Positions 24,562 to 34,269 of a stretch of 64,000 nucleotides of DNA are shown piece by piece. The position numbers and the translations under genes are program-made. Within the stretch, counting starts at the first letter, position 1. Every line of letters begins with the position of its first letter. The notes beneath the pieces were generated by a model, which made no database searches, was not told the DNA's origin, and worked only from the letters and a program-made list of their open reading frames with translations. Location of the stretch: positions 176,001 to 240,000 of the forward strand of contig NZ_FREX01000009.1 of NCBI RefSeq assembly GCF_900143565.1, in the 5' to 3' direction. The DNA comes from Pseudovibrio sp. Alg231-02 (GTDB taxonomy: Bacteria; Pseudomonadota; Alphaproteobacteria; Rhizobiales; Stappiaceae).

Positions 24562-25812
24562 TTAGGCTACACGCAGCAAGGCGAACCAGTAAAATGCCGC
24601 AAGCCCGGCAATCGCGTGGCTGGTGGAAACCGCCACCCATGACCGGCGATACTGGAACATCACCCCCCAATAAAAACTCACCATAAACGTCAGCAAAACG
24701 GCCAGTTTGGAATAGGGCAGATGGATGATAGAAAAAGCAACAGAAGCTGCAAAATTGCCCCAGAACACAGAGGAAAGCTTATGCGGCCCCAGCGCGGCTG
24801 TCACAGGAACCTGCATGCCACACCGTACAATGAACTGCTGAATAGGGCACATCACCAGTGCATAAAAAATCGCAAACGCCACCTCTGGCCACCCCATGAA
24901 TGGCCCCTGTACCTGATGCGCGAGAAAGTAGAAGGAAAACGACTCTTCTGAGGGGTGCACAATGTACCGGATAACTGCCATCACCAGAATAATCGGAACA
25001 GTCATCACCACCCCATAACCAAACTGGCTTGGGAGATGACTGAACTCAAGCCCGAAGATGCGTGGCGGCAAATAGAGGTTTTTCATGATGTAAAACAGAA
25101 TAGCCGCGAGAATGAAGTTCAGGCTCAAACTGTAAACCGTCATCGCAATGAAGCCGTAGCCGTAATCATCAAACGTATTTTTGTAGAGGCTGATGAACAA
25201 CGCAAACGACGACATGGCGATCATGTTCGCCACCAGCAAAACCGCGTAGGCCTGCAATCGACGGGATCGGATCTTGATCTCTTCCAGCACGCGGGAGCTG
25301 CTTTGTTCCAGCTGATGCGCCGCCTGCCGGGCAAAATAGCGAAACAGCATGGAATTGGTTTCAGTCGAGGTCGGCAGGGTGCCGTACCGGTTCCAGCTCA
25401 ATGCAGCGACAACCGTATCCCGTTTGGCTCGCACGCTCGCTATGTAACTTTGTGGTCCTACATGGGCGCGAATGTAAGCCAGTTCTCCTGCCACATCACC
25501 GGCTTTCAGGTGTCCAAGAACAGTATCGGCTCCATCCTGATCCTCTTTGATAACCTCTAGATCACCTTCAAGAATGATGAAAAACCGGTCCGCACTTTGC
25601 CCTTGTACCAGCAAATCCTCGTGGGCTTTGAGGGAGTAGTACTGGGCACAATCCAGCACCTCACGAATAACAGGCTGTGTCGGCAAGCCCAGGTCGAGAA
25701 GACGCTGATGCAACTGCGTGCGATGGCGCGGAATATTGCCATAGCTCACCTCAAGCTGTGATTTGTTTTTTTTAGGAGACTGTTCCTCATCGCGCTGGGA
25801 CAGGAAGCGCAT
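24562..25812 (-). CDS. Cyclic-nucleotide-binding domain fused to degenerate CPBP membrane domain
   Basis: The N-terminal half (about residues 50-170) is a cNMP-binding beta roll, with RFFIILEGDLEVIKED and AGDVAGELAYIRAHVGPQSY. The phosphate-binding cassette lacks the usual Arg after Pro (PQ in place of PR). The C-terminal half has about six to seven membrane segments ending in a CPBP (CAAX/bacteriocin-processing) layout. Motif 1 reads MCPIQQFIVRCGM, with Gln-Gln in place of the catalytic Glu-Glu, while FSIIHLP and STSHAIAGL keep the two His motifs. It may be a ligand-gated sensor or pseudoprotease. It converges on the RND operon and appears monocistronic. Confidence 0.78.
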   Translation of the reverse strand: MRFLSQRDEEQSPKKNKSQLEVSYGNIPRHRTQLHQRLLDLGLPTQPVIREVLDCAQYYSLKAHEDLLVQGQSADRFFIILEGDLEVIKEDQDGADTVLGHLKAGDVAGELAYIRAHVGPQSYIASVRAKRDTVVAALSWNRYGTLPTSTETNSMLFRYFARQAAHQLEQSSSRVLEEIKIRSRRLQAYAVLLVANMIAMSSFALFISLYKNTFDDYGYGFIAMTVYSLSLNFILAAILFYIMKNLYLPPRIFGLEFSHLPSQFGYGVVMTVPIILVMAVIRYIVHPSEESFSFYFLAHQVQGPFMGWPEVAFAIFYALVMCPIQQFIVRCGMQVPVTAALGPHKLSSVFWGNFAASVAFSIIHLPYSKLAVLLTFMVSFYWGVMFQYRRSWVAVSTSHAIAGLAAFYWFALLRVA

Positions 25813-25952
25813 CTATGGGCCTTCTTTCAGTAAAATCCTCGGCTGAAAAGCACTGCAATGGATTTTAGCGTGCCAGTTCCATCCTGCATGCACTTTGGTA
25901 AATCATGGTAATCCTGCACCAATGGGATCTCTCAAATTCCATTCAACTCTAT

Positions 25953-25997
25953 AGCGTATTCCCCAAAACTGGCCGCGGTGTCTGGCCAAGAATACGC
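25953..25997. repeat. Palindromic intergenic repeat, copy 2
   Basis: Outer arms AGCGTATTCCCC and AAGAATACGC flank a diverged centre (AAAACTGGCCGCGGTG). It lies in the 292-base gap between the divergent CPBP-fusion and exostosin-like genes. It is the same family as the copy at 56287. Confidence 0.72.
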
Positions 25998-26104
25998 ACC
26001 AAGCTCTAAGGGGATAGGGAGTTCTCTGGAAATGGTGGGAAAGATTTCAGAGTGGCGCCAAACAACAGTGCACGCTTAGATATCGGAAAGCGCAGGAGGG
26101 TTGG

Positions 26105-27100
26105 TTGGTCTTTTCATTGCTGCAATACAAATCCTATCAGTGGATGCCGCGAGACAGAGAGGAACACCACTGCAAGTTTATCTCCAGCAGAGGCCTCGCC
26201 AAAGCCTGCCAAAGCCGGAACCAGAAGCTGAAATCTTCGGTGCCTGACCTCGATGATGAGTTGCTGGAGCATCACCACGAAGGTGCCACGCTTTACATCA
26301 CCACGGATGCCCTGCCGCATTTCGTCCAAACCAAACTACTGCACATTCGCCAGCCATTCGTCCTGCTCAGCGGCGACAGTGATCTGCCCGTTGGACCGGA
26401 CACGACCCTGCCAAACACGCTGTCCTCACTCGATCTGAAGAACCTGCTCTCCCATCCACTGCTGGTTGCATGGTATGCGCAGAATTTGGCTATCGAGCAC
26501 GAAAAGGTCTTCAACCTGCCCATCGGTTTGGACTACCACACCATGACAGCCCGCAAATCTCACGCTTGGGGGGACTTTCAAACACCGCTTGAGCAGGAAG
26601 AGTGCCTGCGCGTCGTAGCTACCGATGCCGCGCCGTTGGAAGCTCGGGAAGCCCGAGGCTACTGCAACTGGCACCATGCAGCCCATCGTGGAGACAGGGC
26701 GGAGGTGATGGAGATTGCGGATAACTCTACCGCTTACTTCGAAGATGATCATCTTCCCCGAGAGCAATCCTGGCGTAAGAACGCGCAGTTCCTCTTCACA
26801 ATCAGCCCTTTTGGGGATGGAATGGACTGCCACCGCACTTGGGAAGCGCTGTTTCTTGGCGCGATTCCCATCGTCAAAACCTCAAGCCTGAACCCGCTAT
26901 TTGAGGACTTGCCAGTCGTGGTTCTCGAAGATTGGAGTGAGTTGACCAGTGAACGTCTGCTTGAAGAGAAACAGCGTATTCTGGCAGGAACCTTTGACTT
27001 CTCCAGTCTCTACCTGAGTTTCTGGCAAAACCGCTTTCTGGGCCATGAACCTGCACGCCAAGGTCCTCTGACCTATCAGCAGTTCTTAGATACCCTTTGA
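26105..27100 (+). CDS. Exostosin-like glycosyltransferase-related protein
   Basis: This 331-residue protein is probably cytoplasmic. The C-terminal part, DGMDCHRTWEALFLGAIPIV followed by PLFEDLPVVVLEDWSEL, resembles the donor-site region of exostosin and RXYLT1-type GT-B enzymes. The middle has FVLLSGDSDLPVG and LPIGLDYHTM, also seen in that group. The start is TTG 26105, because AGGAGGG lies five bases upstream and the nearest ATG (26144) has no ribosome site. It stands alone between a divergent membrane protein and the liv operon. The sugar and acceptor are unknown, and the family assignment rests on the C-terminal motif only. Confidence 0.6.
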   Translation: MVFSLLQYKSYQWMPRDREEHHCKFISSRGLAKACQSRNQKLKSSVPDLDDELLEHHHEGATLYITTDALPHFVQTKLLHIRQPFVLLSGDSDLPVGPDTTLPNTLSSLDLKNLLSHPLLVAWYAQNLAIEHEKVFNLPIGLDYHTMTARKSHAWGDFQTPLEQEECLRVVATDAAPLEAREARGYCNWHHAAHRGDRAEVMEIADNSTAYFEDDHLPREQSWRKNAQFLFTISPFGDGMDCHRTWEALFLGAIPIVKTSSLNPLFEDLPVVVLEDWSELTSERLLEEKQRILAGTFDFSSLYLSFWQNRFLGHEPARQGPLTYQQFLDTL

Positions 27101-27112
27101 AAAATGATGCCC

Positions 27113-27148
27113 CGAAAAAGAAAAAGACCAGAGGAACGAATCCTCTGG
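27113..27148 (-). terminator. Distal hairpin between the exostosin-like gene and the liv operon
   Basis: Arms CCAGAGGA (27128-27135) and TCCTCTGG (27141-27148) have loop ACGAA. On the - strand they are followed by a T-rich run (TCTTTTTCTTTTTC). It could back up the liv terminator at 27231 or protect against convergent read-through. Confidence 0.55.
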
Positions 27149-27230
27149 CTCAGGTAAAGGGTCAATAGCCCTTGGGGGAACTTGATCGGGATTTCTGAAC
27201 ATGCTGAAAAATGCTCAGAGACACCCTGCA

Positions 27231-27274
27231 AAATAAAGCAAGTTGCAGACTCAGAACTAACGCAACCTGCTTTT
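27231..27274 (-). terminator. Terminator of the liv operon
   Basis: Arms AAAGCAAGTTGC and GCAACCTGCTTT pair with one mismatch and have T-rich flanks on both sides (GCTTTATTTT on -, CTTTT on +). It begins 27 bases after the livF stop and is probably bidirectional. Confidence 0.7.
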
Positions 27275-27300
27275 GCGGAGCTGACGCTCAAGCAAAAACG

Positions 27301-28080
27301 TCAGATCGCCAGATAGGTTTGTCGAAGCTCTTCGTTGTCGAGCACATCCTGTGCCGTGCCATCAAACACCACTTCGCCCATGTCCAGAATCACCGCACGG
27401 TCAGCAAGGTGCAGAGCCGCCACAGCGTTCTGCTCCACGATAATCGTCGTGATGCCCAGCTCCTTCACGTTCTCAAGAATGCGCTCAATCTCTTGAACAA
27501 TCACCGGAGCAAGGCCCTCGTACGGCTCATCCAGCAACAGCAGCTTTACATCACGAGCCAGTGCACGGGCCACAGCCAGCATCTGCTGTTCACCGCCAGA
27601 CATGGTCACCGCTTCCTGCTTGGCGCGTTCAGCAAGGCGAGGGAAGTGATCGTAGAGACGCTCAATCGACCACCCATGCGGTTCCGAAATCTGCGCCAGT
27701 TGAAGGTTTTCCTCCACGGTCAGCCCCGGAATGATCCGGCGATCTTCCTGCACCAATTGGATCCCGTTCTGAGCAGCCAGATAATTTGGCATCTCATGAA
27801 TAGGCTTATGGTCCAGCCAGATCTCACCATGTGTCAGCTGCGGGTCGCTGGCACGTGCAATCGCGCGAAGAGTAGACGTCTTCCCAGCCCCATTTCGTCC
27901 CAGCAGCGCAAGGATCTCGCCTTCGCGAATATCAAAGCTAACACCTTGAACGATATAGCTTTCGCCATAGTAAGCGTGCAGGTCCCATGCTGAGAAATAA
28001 GCCGGAGCACCACCTTTGGAGCGCACAGGCGTAACACCCGGCGCGGTCGCGCCCTTGAATTGATCTTCGAGAATGGTCAT
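27301..28080 (-). CDS. livF: Liv-type ABC transporter ATPase 2 (LivF-like)
   Basis: This 259-residue ABC ATPase has Walker A ALLGRNGAGKTSTLRAIA, Q-loop GIQLVQEDRRI, signature MSGGEQQMLAVARALA and Walker B VKLLLLDEPYEGLAP. The H-loop is not a standard His (IIVEQN), which is typical of LivF. It powers uptake of branched-chain amino acids or amide-type solutes together with LivG. Its ATG overlaps the livG TGA by four bases. It is the last gene of the SBP-livH-livM-livG-livF operon. Confidence 0.93.
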   Translation of the reverse strand: MTILEDQFKGATAPGVTPVRSKGGAPAYFSAWDLHAYYGESYIVQGVSFDIREGEILALLGRNGAGKTSTLRAIARASDPQLTHGEIWLDHKPIHEMPNYLAAQNGIQLVQEDRRIIPGLTVEENLQLAQISEPHGWSIERLYDHFPRLAERAKQEAVTMSGGEQQMLAVARALARDVKLLLLDEPYEGLAPVIVQEIERILENVKELGITTIIVEQNAVAALHLADRAVILDMGEVVFDGTAQDVLDNEELRQTYLAI

Positions 28081-28832
28081 ACGTGCGCCCCTCCCAGATA
28101 AGCTTCCTGAACGCGTGGATCGCCCTTGATGTCTTCCGGCTGCCCTTCAGCAATCACAGTACCCTGCGCCAAAACGCTGATCTTGCTGGCGAGGGAGAAC
28201 ACCACATGCATGTCATGCTCGATAACAATCTTGGTGATGCCGCGCTCTCCGATACGCTTCAGCAGATCAATGGTGTTGTTGGTATCAGCCCGCGACATGC
28301 CTGCAGTCGGCTCATCCAGCAGCAGCAGTTTTGGGTCCTGAACCAGACACATTGCCAGTTCCAGACGCCGCTTGTCGCCGCGAGAAAGCGAGTCCGCCCT
28401 CATGTCTTTCTTCTCGGCAAGCCCAACATCCTCAAGCATATGCATGGCTTTGTCGCGAATTTCGCCCTGACCATCCACACGAGCCCAGGCGTTCATAGTG
28501 AATGCCCCATCTCGCTTGGCCAGCGTTGGGATCATCACGTTTTCCTGCAAGGTCAGATCACCAAAGATCTCCGGCGTCTGAAACACGCGGGAAACACCCG
28601 CCTGATTGATCTCATGCGGCTTAGCGCCAATGAGATCCTTGCCCAGAAAGGTCACAGAGCCCGTATCAGGGATCAGGCGCCCTACAAAGCAATTGAGCAA
28701 TGTGGATTTGCCCGCGCCGTTTGGCCCGATGATGGCATGCACATGCCCTTGCTCGATAGAAAGGTTCACGTCATCGAGAGCTTTCAGGCCACCAAAGCGC
28801 TTGTTCACGCCCTTAACACTAAGAATTTCCAT
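28077..28832 (-). CDS. livG: Liv-type ABC transporter ATPase 1 (LivG-like)
   Basis: This 251-residue ABC ATPase has Walker A AIIGPNGAGKSTLLNCFVG, Q-loop GVSRVFQTPEIFG, signature LSRGDKRRLELAMCL, Walker B PKLLLLDEPTAGMSRADTN and switch His in KIVIEHDMHVVF. The signature Gly-Gly is Arg-Gly. It pairs with LivF as the heterodimeric motor of the importer. It overlaps livF by four bases and starts 12 bases after the livM stop. Confidence 0.93.
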   Translation of the reverse strand: MEILSVKGVNKRFGGLKALDDVNLSIEQGHVHAIIGPNGAGKSTLLNCFVGRLIPDTGSVTFLGKDLIGAKPHEINQAGVSRVFQTPEIFGDLTLQENVMIPTLAKRDGAFTMNAWARVDGQGEIRDKAMHMLEDVGLAEKKDMRADSLSRGDKRRLELAMCLVQDPKLLLLDEPTAGMSRADTNNTIDLLKRIGERGITKIVIEHDMHVVFSLASKISVLAQGTVIAEGQPEDIKGDPRVQEAYLGGAHV

Positions 28833-28844
28833 GGTTGCCTCTCT

Positions 28845-30002
28845 CTATTCCGCTGCATTGGCTGATGCTGGAGAATGCGAATGACCTGCTCTCTTGCCAA
28901 CACGCGAAGGTCTCCGGCGGAACAGCTTGGTTATCCGGTTGAAGCCTTCCATGATACCGCCCGGCAGGAAGATCACGATCACCATGAACAACAAACCAAG
29001 CGTCAAATGCCAGCCTTCGCCCACAAACAAGCTTGCAAGGCTCACTACTGCTCCCTCCATGAAGTCAGGCAGGAAGGAGAAAATGGCATGCAGTGTCTGC
29101 TCGTTGTATGCAGAGAAGATGTTCTCAAAGTACTTGATGAGACCTGCACCTAGGATCGGCCCAAGCAGAGTGCCGGCACCACCCAGGATAGTCATCAAAA
29201 CCACCTCACCAGATGCCGTCCACTGCATGCGCTCAGCACCCGCAAGCGGATCTGTCACGGCCAGCAGACTACCTGCAACACCAGCAAACGTGCCGGAAAT
29301 GACGAACGCGGCAAGGGTGTAAGGCCGTGTATTGAGGCCGGTATAGCTCATGCGGTTTTGGTTGGATTTCACAGCACGCAGCATCATCCCGAATGGGCTG
29401 CGGAAAATGCGTTGTGAAATATAAAACCCGATGATGAGCAGAACAGCACAGAAGTAGAAACCCGAGTACCCGGTCATCTCAATCCCAAACAGATTGGAGA
29501 TCAGCGGACCGGACGCCTCTGAAGAGCTGTCAAACAACCGCGGGTCAGATTGCAGCACCCGCAAGCCGGTCTCACCATTGGTGATTGGAGTTAGCACAGA
29601 GTACGCCAGATTATAGCTCATCTGCGCAAACGCCAGCGTCAGAATGGAAAAGTAAATGCCTGACCGGCGCAGCGAGATATACCCAATGGCTACCGCAAAC
29701 AGGCTGGAAAACACCACGGAAAAGAGCAGTGCTGGAATAGGGTTCATTCCCAGCAGTTTGAAGCTCCAGACCGCGGCGTAAGACCCGATGCCCAGAAAGG
29801 CTGCATGACCAAAGCTGAGATAGCCAGTCAGGCCAAACAGCAGGTTGAAGCCCAGAGCAAACAGGCCGAAAATTGCAAACTTTTGCAAGAGGTCTGGATA
29901 CCCGGCACCAATCGGTGCCAGCCAGATCGGCATCGTCAGGATTGCAGCTGTAAACAGCACAAGCATGAGCAGGTCGGAGCGTGGAGAAATCTTGGTCATC
30001 AT
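28845..30002 (-). CDS. livM: Liv-type ABC transporter permease (LivM-like)
   Basis: This 385-residue membrane protein has about ten hydrophobic segments. The LivM signature is [20 protein letters not shown] at about residues 50-70, followed by [20 protein letters not shown] and the coupling-helix region [20 protein letters not shown]. It forms half of the translocation path with LivH. The C-terminus is long and basic, ending after a His-rich tail ([12 protein letters not shown]). It starts four bases after the livH stop. Confidence 0.92.
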   Translation of the reverse strand: MMTKISPRSDLLMLVLFTAAILTMPIWLAPIGAGYPDLLQKFAIFGLFALGFNLLFGLTGYLSFGHAAFLGIGSYAAVWSFKLLGMNPIPALLFSVVFSSLFAVAIGYISLRRSGIYFSILTLAFAQMSYNLAYSVLTPITNGETGLRVLQSDPRLFDSSSEASGPLISNLFGIEMTGYSGFYFCAVLLIIGFYISQRIFRSPFGMMLRAVKSNQNRMSYTGLNTRPYTLAAFVISGTFAGVAGSLLAVTDPLAGAERMQWTASGEVVLMTILGGAGTLLGPILGAGLIKYFENIFSAYNEQTLHAIFSFLPDFMEGAVVSLASLFVGEGWHLTLGLLFMVIVIFLPGGIMEGFNRITKLFRRRPSRVGKRAGHSHSPASANAAE

Positions 30003-30006
30003 TGGC

Positions 30007-31035
30007 TCAGGTCTCCATCACACCTTTACGGCCCATAAGTCCACGTGGACGAACCAGAAGGATAATAACTGCAACTAGATAGATAATGATCTGGTCGATA
30101 CCCGGCAGAATGGTCTTCACCTCATTCATACTCGCAAAGCTTTGCAAGATGCCCAGCAGGAAGCCAGCAGATACCGCACCGGGCAAAGAGCCCATGCCCC
30201 CCACGACCACCACCACGAAGGACAGCACGAGGAAGTCCATACCCATGTGGTAATCTGGCGGAAGGATCGGCGTGTACATAACGCCAGCAAGACCAGCGAC
30301 GACGGCAGCAACGGCAAAGACCAGCGTAAAGCGACGCTCAATGTTGATACCAAGAAGGCCAACAGTTTCGCGATCAGCCATGCCAGCACGAACAACCATG
30401 CCAAAGGTGGTGAACTGCAGGAAGGCAAAGACCCCGCCAATCACGCTAAGCGAGAAGAACAGATACACAATGCGCCACTGCGGATAAACGACAGTTCCCG
30501 GATCAAAGCCGATCCAAATGCCCAGATCCATCGCGCCGCGCACCATGTCCGGTGCAGATTGCGGAATAGGGTTTGCCCCGAAATAAGTTTTGATGATCTC
30601 TTGCAAAACAATGGCCAGACCAAAGGTCACAAGGATCTGCTCAGCATGTGGGCGCTTGTAGAAGTGGCGGATCAAACCACGTTCCATCACATACCCAACC
30701 AGCAGCATGACCGGAATGGCAAATGCGATCGACAATGGAACGGAGTAGTTGAGCATCGTCGTGCCAGTGTCACCCAGCCAAACCTCAATGTAAGGTACAC
30801 GGGTTTCCAAAGGCGTACCCCAGGCCGTGGTCTTGGTAGGATCGACGACAACCTGCTCAAGGCCGATCAGTTTATTGAAAGCTACGGCACAAAATGCGCC
30901 AAGCATAAACAAGGCCCCATGGGCGAAGTTCACAACTCCAAGCGTACCGAAGATAAGCGTTAGCCCAAGCGCAATCAAAGCATAGGCACCGCCCTTATCA
31001 AGGCCGTTGAGAATTTGAAGAACGATGGCGTCCAT
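30007..31035 (-). CDS. livH: Liv-type ABC transporter permease (LivH-like)
   Basis: This 342-residue permease has LivH motifs [19 protein letters not shown] and [14 protein letters not shown] near the start, [20 protein letters not shown], and the coupling region [21 protein letters not shown] chose ATG 31035, which has GGGAGAAGAG close upstream. An in-frame start at 31080 would add 15 residues with no support. A 13-base-stem hairpin at 31112-31143 separates it from the binding-protein gene, so permease expression may be lower than that of the binding protein. Confidence 0.92.
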   Translation of the reverse strand: MDAIVLQILNGLDKGGAYALIALGLTLIFGTLGVVNFAHGALFMLGAFCAVAFNKLIGLEQVVVDPTKTTAWGTPLETRVPYIEVWLGDTGTTMLNYSVPLSIAFAIPVMLLVGYVMERGLIRHFYKRPHAEQILVTFGLAIVLQEIIKTYFGANPIPQSAPDMVRGAMDLGIWIGFDPGTVVYPQWRIVYLFFSLSVIGGVFAFLQFTTFGMVVRAGMADRETVGLLGINIERRFTLVFAVAAVVAGLAGVMYTPILPPDYHMGMDFLVLSFVVVVVGGMGSLPGAVSAGFLLGILQSFASMNEVKTILPGIDQIIIYLVAVIILLVRPRGLMGRKGVMET

Positions 31036-31111
31036 CCGCTCTTCTCCCTTTAAATTCGTGAGAAGGTGCAAGGCATCCAATGCGGAACATCAGTGGTTCA
31101 AGCAGGAGCCA

Positions 31112-31143
31112 TTGCCCGGCTGCAAAAAACTGCAGCCGGGCAA
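31112..31143 (-). promoter_or_regulatory. Intercistronic hairpin between binding-protein and livH genes
   Basis: A perfect 13-base stem (TTGCCCGGCTGCA at 31112-31124 and TGCAGCCGGGCAA at 31131-31143) has a six-base loop and no T-run on the - strand. It starts nine bases after the binding-protein stop codon. The structure is typical of elements that protect the upstream mRNA and reduce downstream expression. Confidence 0.7.
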
Positions 31144-31152
31144 ACGGTGCTG

Positions 31153-32499
31153 TTAGACCTTGTAAGGTCCAAGCTCGCCACCAAAGATCTCTGGGTCATA
31201 CGTGACCTGAGAAGCAGGCGTCACTTCAACAACTTCCAGAAGGTCAAACTGGGAAGTCGCGTTCTCGTTACCTTTCACAACCAGCACATCCTTGAAGCAT
31301 TGGTGATCAGAACCGCGGTAAAGAGTTGGGCCGTTACCCATACCGTCGAACTGGTGATCTTCCAGAGCCTTGATAACCTCTGCTGGATTGAAGGTGCCCG
31401 CACGTTCACACGCATCTGCATAAAGCAGTGTCTGAACGTAGCAGGTGTGTGCAGCCTGGGATGGTGGGAAGCCATATTCCTGGCCGAACGACTTAACAAA
31501 GGCCTTGGAACCTTCGTCCTGCAAGGACCAGTTCCAGTTGGTTGTGCCGTAAATGCCTTTGATGTTTTCGCCTGCACCCTGAGCCATAAGGCGGGAGTAC
31601 AGCGGAACGATGATCTCAAAGTTCTTGCCATTGACAAGCTTGTCACGCAGACCAAACTGAACAGCCTGTGTCAGCGAGTTGATCATGTCCTTACCGTAGT
31701 GGTTCAGGATCAACACATCAGCACCAGAGTTCAGAACAGGTGCGATGTACTGAGAGAAGTCACCAGCACCTAATGGAGTGCGGACTTTGTTGACGGTTTC
31801 CCAACCAAGGCCTTCTGTAGTGTTGGCAATAGACTCTTCCTGTGTCCAGCCCCACGTATAGTCAGCTGTCAGGTGATAAGCACGACGGTCTTTGCCCATT
31901 TCTTTGTCAAGCACAGGGCCAAGTGCTGCACCGGACATGTAAGCGTTGAAGAAGTGGCGGAAGCCATAACGCCGCTTGTCCTTGCCGGTGGTGTCGTTGG
32001 AGTGGGTCAGACCGCACATAAACACGACGCCCATTTCCTGTGCCAGAGACTGCTGTGCAATCGCCACGCCGGAAGAAGAGCCACCAGACCACATGACAAC
32101 GCCGTCTTTTTCGATCATGCGCTTTGCAGAGGCGCGAGCCGCATCAGACTTTGTTTGAGTATCACCGGTGACGTAGTCAACTTTCTTGCCAAGAACGCCG
32201 TTACCATTGAGCGAAAGCGGCTTCATGGTGCTCAGCATACCGCCGTCACCTTCACCGTTCAGGTGCTTGACGGCCAGCTGATAAGCACGCAGCTCGTCAG
32301 CGCCTTCGTCAGCATAAGCGCCTGTTTGTGGCACGTTGAAACCGAATGTGACTGTTTTAGAATTGGTTGGGTCATTGCGGAAATTGGTTTCAGCCCAGGC
32401 GCTGCGGCTGATAATAGTTGGGGTCGCCAGAACCAGACCACTGGCTGCTCCCGCCTTCAATAGGCTACGCCGATTCATCGGCCTACGAATAATGCTCAT
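31153..32499 (-). CDS. Liv-type ABC transporter substrate-binding protein
   Basis: This 448-residue periplasmic binding protein (type I fold, Peripla_BP_6) has a twin-arginine-like leader (RRPMNRRSLLKAGAASG) and probable cleavage after SAWA. The core has TVTFGFNVPQTGAYADEGAD, MWSGGSSSGVAIAQQSLAQ and LTADYTWGWTQEESI. It binds the solute for the LivHMGF importer. The ligand could be branched-chain amino acids, urea, short amides or another carboxylate. Nearby genes do not help to decide. GGGAGG lies six bases before the ATG. It is the first gene of the operon, separated from livH by a strong hairpin. Confidence 0.92.
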   Translation of the reverse strand: MSIIRRPMNRRSLLKAGAASGLVLATPTIISRSAWAETNFRNDPTNSKTVTFGFNVPQTGAYADEGADELRAYQLAVKHLNGEGDGGMLSTMKPLSLNGNGVLGKKVDYVTGDTQTKSDAARASAKRMIEKDGVVMWSGGSSSGVAIAQQSLAQEMGVVFMCGLTHSNDTTGKDKRRYGFRHFFNAYMSGAALGPVLDKEMGKDRRAYHLTADYTWGWTQEESIANTTEGLGWETVNKVRTPLGAGDFSQYIAPVLNSGADVLILNHYGKDMINSLTQAVQFGLRDKLVNGKNFEIIVPLYSRLMAQGAGENIKGIYGTTNWNWSLQDEGSKAFVKSFGQEYGFPPSQAAHTCYVQTLLYADACERAGTFNPAEVIKALEDHQFDGMGNGPTLYRGSDHQCFKDVLVVKGNENATSQFDLLEVVEVTPASQVTYDPEIFGGELGPYKV

Positions 32500-32934
32500 G
32501 AAATCCTCCCGAAAGGCAAAATGCCCGAATTGACGTGATAGAGGTCCCGTCCTCCTAAGAACCTGCCGCGTTCACCATTCCTTGTTCACCAGAAACAGTT
32601 ACGTCAGCTCACGCAAAGGAAAGCCTAGTTCGGTAGTATAATGAATCGCAATTCGACTTATGGTTTTTAAACCAAAGGTTAATACCAAGTAAGATTCTAT
32701 TATATGTTGTAAATCTTTTGTCCTATTTAGTTTTAAGGAAGTGTTGCACTGCAAATGTGACCTGAATGAAATAAATGCATTTTACGTAAGGTGTCCATTA
32801 AAACTGTAAAATACTGAATTCATGAAGAATGTCGTTTAAATTTCTCAGGGTATGCAGAGCACTGGTGTTTGTCTTTTGGTTGAAGGACAAACACCAGTTT
32901 TTCGTAGTGCAGCTAACGCAAGTGCGAAGGCTTT
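32500..32934. other. Intergenic region upstream of the liv operon
   Basis: This 435-base gap lies between two - strand genes, AT-rich from about 32640 to 32830. It should hold the liv promoter. It also holds the hairpin at 32861-32902. I see no protein-coding ORF I would accept and no tRNA. Confidence 0.5.
32861..32902 (+). terminator. Hairpin with T-run on the + strand, downstream of the chemoreceptor gene
   Basis: Thirteen-base arms ACTGGTGTTTGTC (32861-32873) and GACAAACACCAGT (32886-32898) are followed by four more T on the + strand. No + strand gene lies upstream. On the - strand, where the chemoreceptor gene ends at 32935, there is no T-run. It may terminate an unannotated + RNA or serve as a T-less terminator or protector for the chemoreceptor transcript. 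Confidence 0.6.
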
Positions 32935-34269
32935 CTATCTCAAGTTGCCGAGGAAAGTGCCAACCGACGAACGCAGGTCAGCAGCCTGATTGGATAAAAT
33001 TTGTGCAGCATCAAGCACGCCTGAAGCGGTTTTGTCGGTTTCATCCGCCGCTTTTTGTACCTGGCCGATGCTATCTGACACCTGCGTGGTTCCCAATGCA
33101 GCATCTTTGATGTTCACGGCAATGGATTGCGTTGCGATGCCTTGTTGTTCAACCGCACTGGCAATGGCATTTGCACTGTCATTCATCTCTTCAATGATCT
33201 CTTTGATCTCAGAGATCGCCTCTTTGGACTCGCTTGTGCTCTCCTGAATCCCAGAGATTTGATCGCTGATCTGCACAGTTGCATTTGCTGTTTGCTGAGC
33301 GAGCGACTTCACCTCGTGTGCAACCACAGCAAAGCCTTTGCCCAACTCACCGGCACGCGCCGCTTCAATGGTTGCGTTGAGGGCGAGCAGATTGGTTTGC
33401 TCCGATATTTGAGTAATTAAATCAATAATATCACCAATCTCGATTGCCACTTGGGACAGATGATTGACCTGCTGGAAGGCCTTTGTGGATGCGAGTGTCG
33501 CGTTGGAGGCTGTAATCGTTGTTTTGTGAACTTGTTCAGCAATCTCGGAAATGGCAGTCCCCAGCTCCTCGGTTGCAGAGCGCACCGCCTCCACGTTCTG
33601 AGAGGCATCCAGAGACGCTGCCGCCACGCTGGAGCTGATCTCGTTGGTGTGCTCCGAGTTGCCGGAAAGGGAAACTGCAGACCCATGAAGCTGATCTGCA
33701 GCACTGGCAATGGAGGACGTGACTTGGCCCACGGATCCTTCAAAATGCTCTGCAAGGTCCGTCAGAAACTCTTGACGCGCCTCTTCCCCGGTCTGGTCAT
33801 AAACCGCCAGTGCAAGGTCCATATCAAGCAAGATGACCTTGTTGAGGATGCCAGGCAGGTTCTTGCTTGGCCGGCTGGAACGGGAGAATAAGCCGCCACC
33901 AGACTGCTCAAGAAGAGCTGCGCTGAGCAACGTTCCCAACCTGCTGTAAGCTCCGATATACCATTGCGGTGTCAGGCCGAGTCGCTGATGCGTTCTGCCG
34001 ATCCGCTGCACAGACTGTGCATAGTCATCATCCAGCTTCCCACTGCATATGAGCCGCCAATGCTCATGCTGCTTCTCCCGCGCATGACGCATGTGCTCTT
34101 CATTCTTGAAAAACTTCATAGTCTCAGGAAAGTTTCGAATGTGTCTATAAAACTCATCCAAGACCTCCGGCATGATCGCCATGATGATATCCTGGGAGTT
34201 TCCAAGTTCTTCCAACTCCGCTGAAGATATACAGTGATACGTCAATCGATCATCGATAGTTTCGCTCAT
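32935..34269 (-). CDS. Globin-coupled sensor chemoreceptor (HemAT-like)
   Basis: Residues 1 to about 160 form a protoglobin sensor domain, with the heme-ligand His94 in [20 protein letters not shown]. Residues about 185-444 form a methyl-accepting signalling domain whose hairpin tip is [20 protein letters not shown]. No membrane segment is present, so this is a soluble cytoplasmic receptor for O2 or another gas, controlling CheA. It diverges from the NsrR-like regulator with a perfect FNR-type box between them. It lacks a C-terminal CheR-binding pentapeptide. No che genes are in the window. Confidence 0.93.
   Translation of the reverse strand: MSETIDDRLTYHCISSAELEELGNSQDIIMAIMPEVLDEFYRHIRNFPETMKFFKNEEHMRHAREKQHEHWRLICSGKLDDDYAQSVQRIGRTHQRLGLTPQWYIGAYSRLGTLLSAALLEQSGGGLFSRSSRPSKNLPGILNKVILLDMDLALAVYDQTGEEARQEFLTDLAEHFEGSVGQVTSSIASAADQLHGSAVSLSGNSEHTNEISSSVAAASLDASQNVEAVRSATEELGTAISEIAEQVHKTTITASNATLASTKAFQQVNHLSQVAIEIGDIIDLITQISEQTNLLALNATIEAARAGELGKGFAVVAHEVKSLAQQTANATVQISDQISGIQESTSESKEAISEIKEIIEEMNDSANAIASAVEQQGIATQSIAVNIKDAALGTTQVSDSIGQVQKAADETDKTASGVLDAAQILSNQAADLRSSVGTFLGNLR

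Noticed and set aside
32829..33110. Short + frame overlapping the chemoreceptor 3' end
   Set aside because: It contains the hairpin and T-run, overlaps the chemoreceptor gene, and has no ribosome site.
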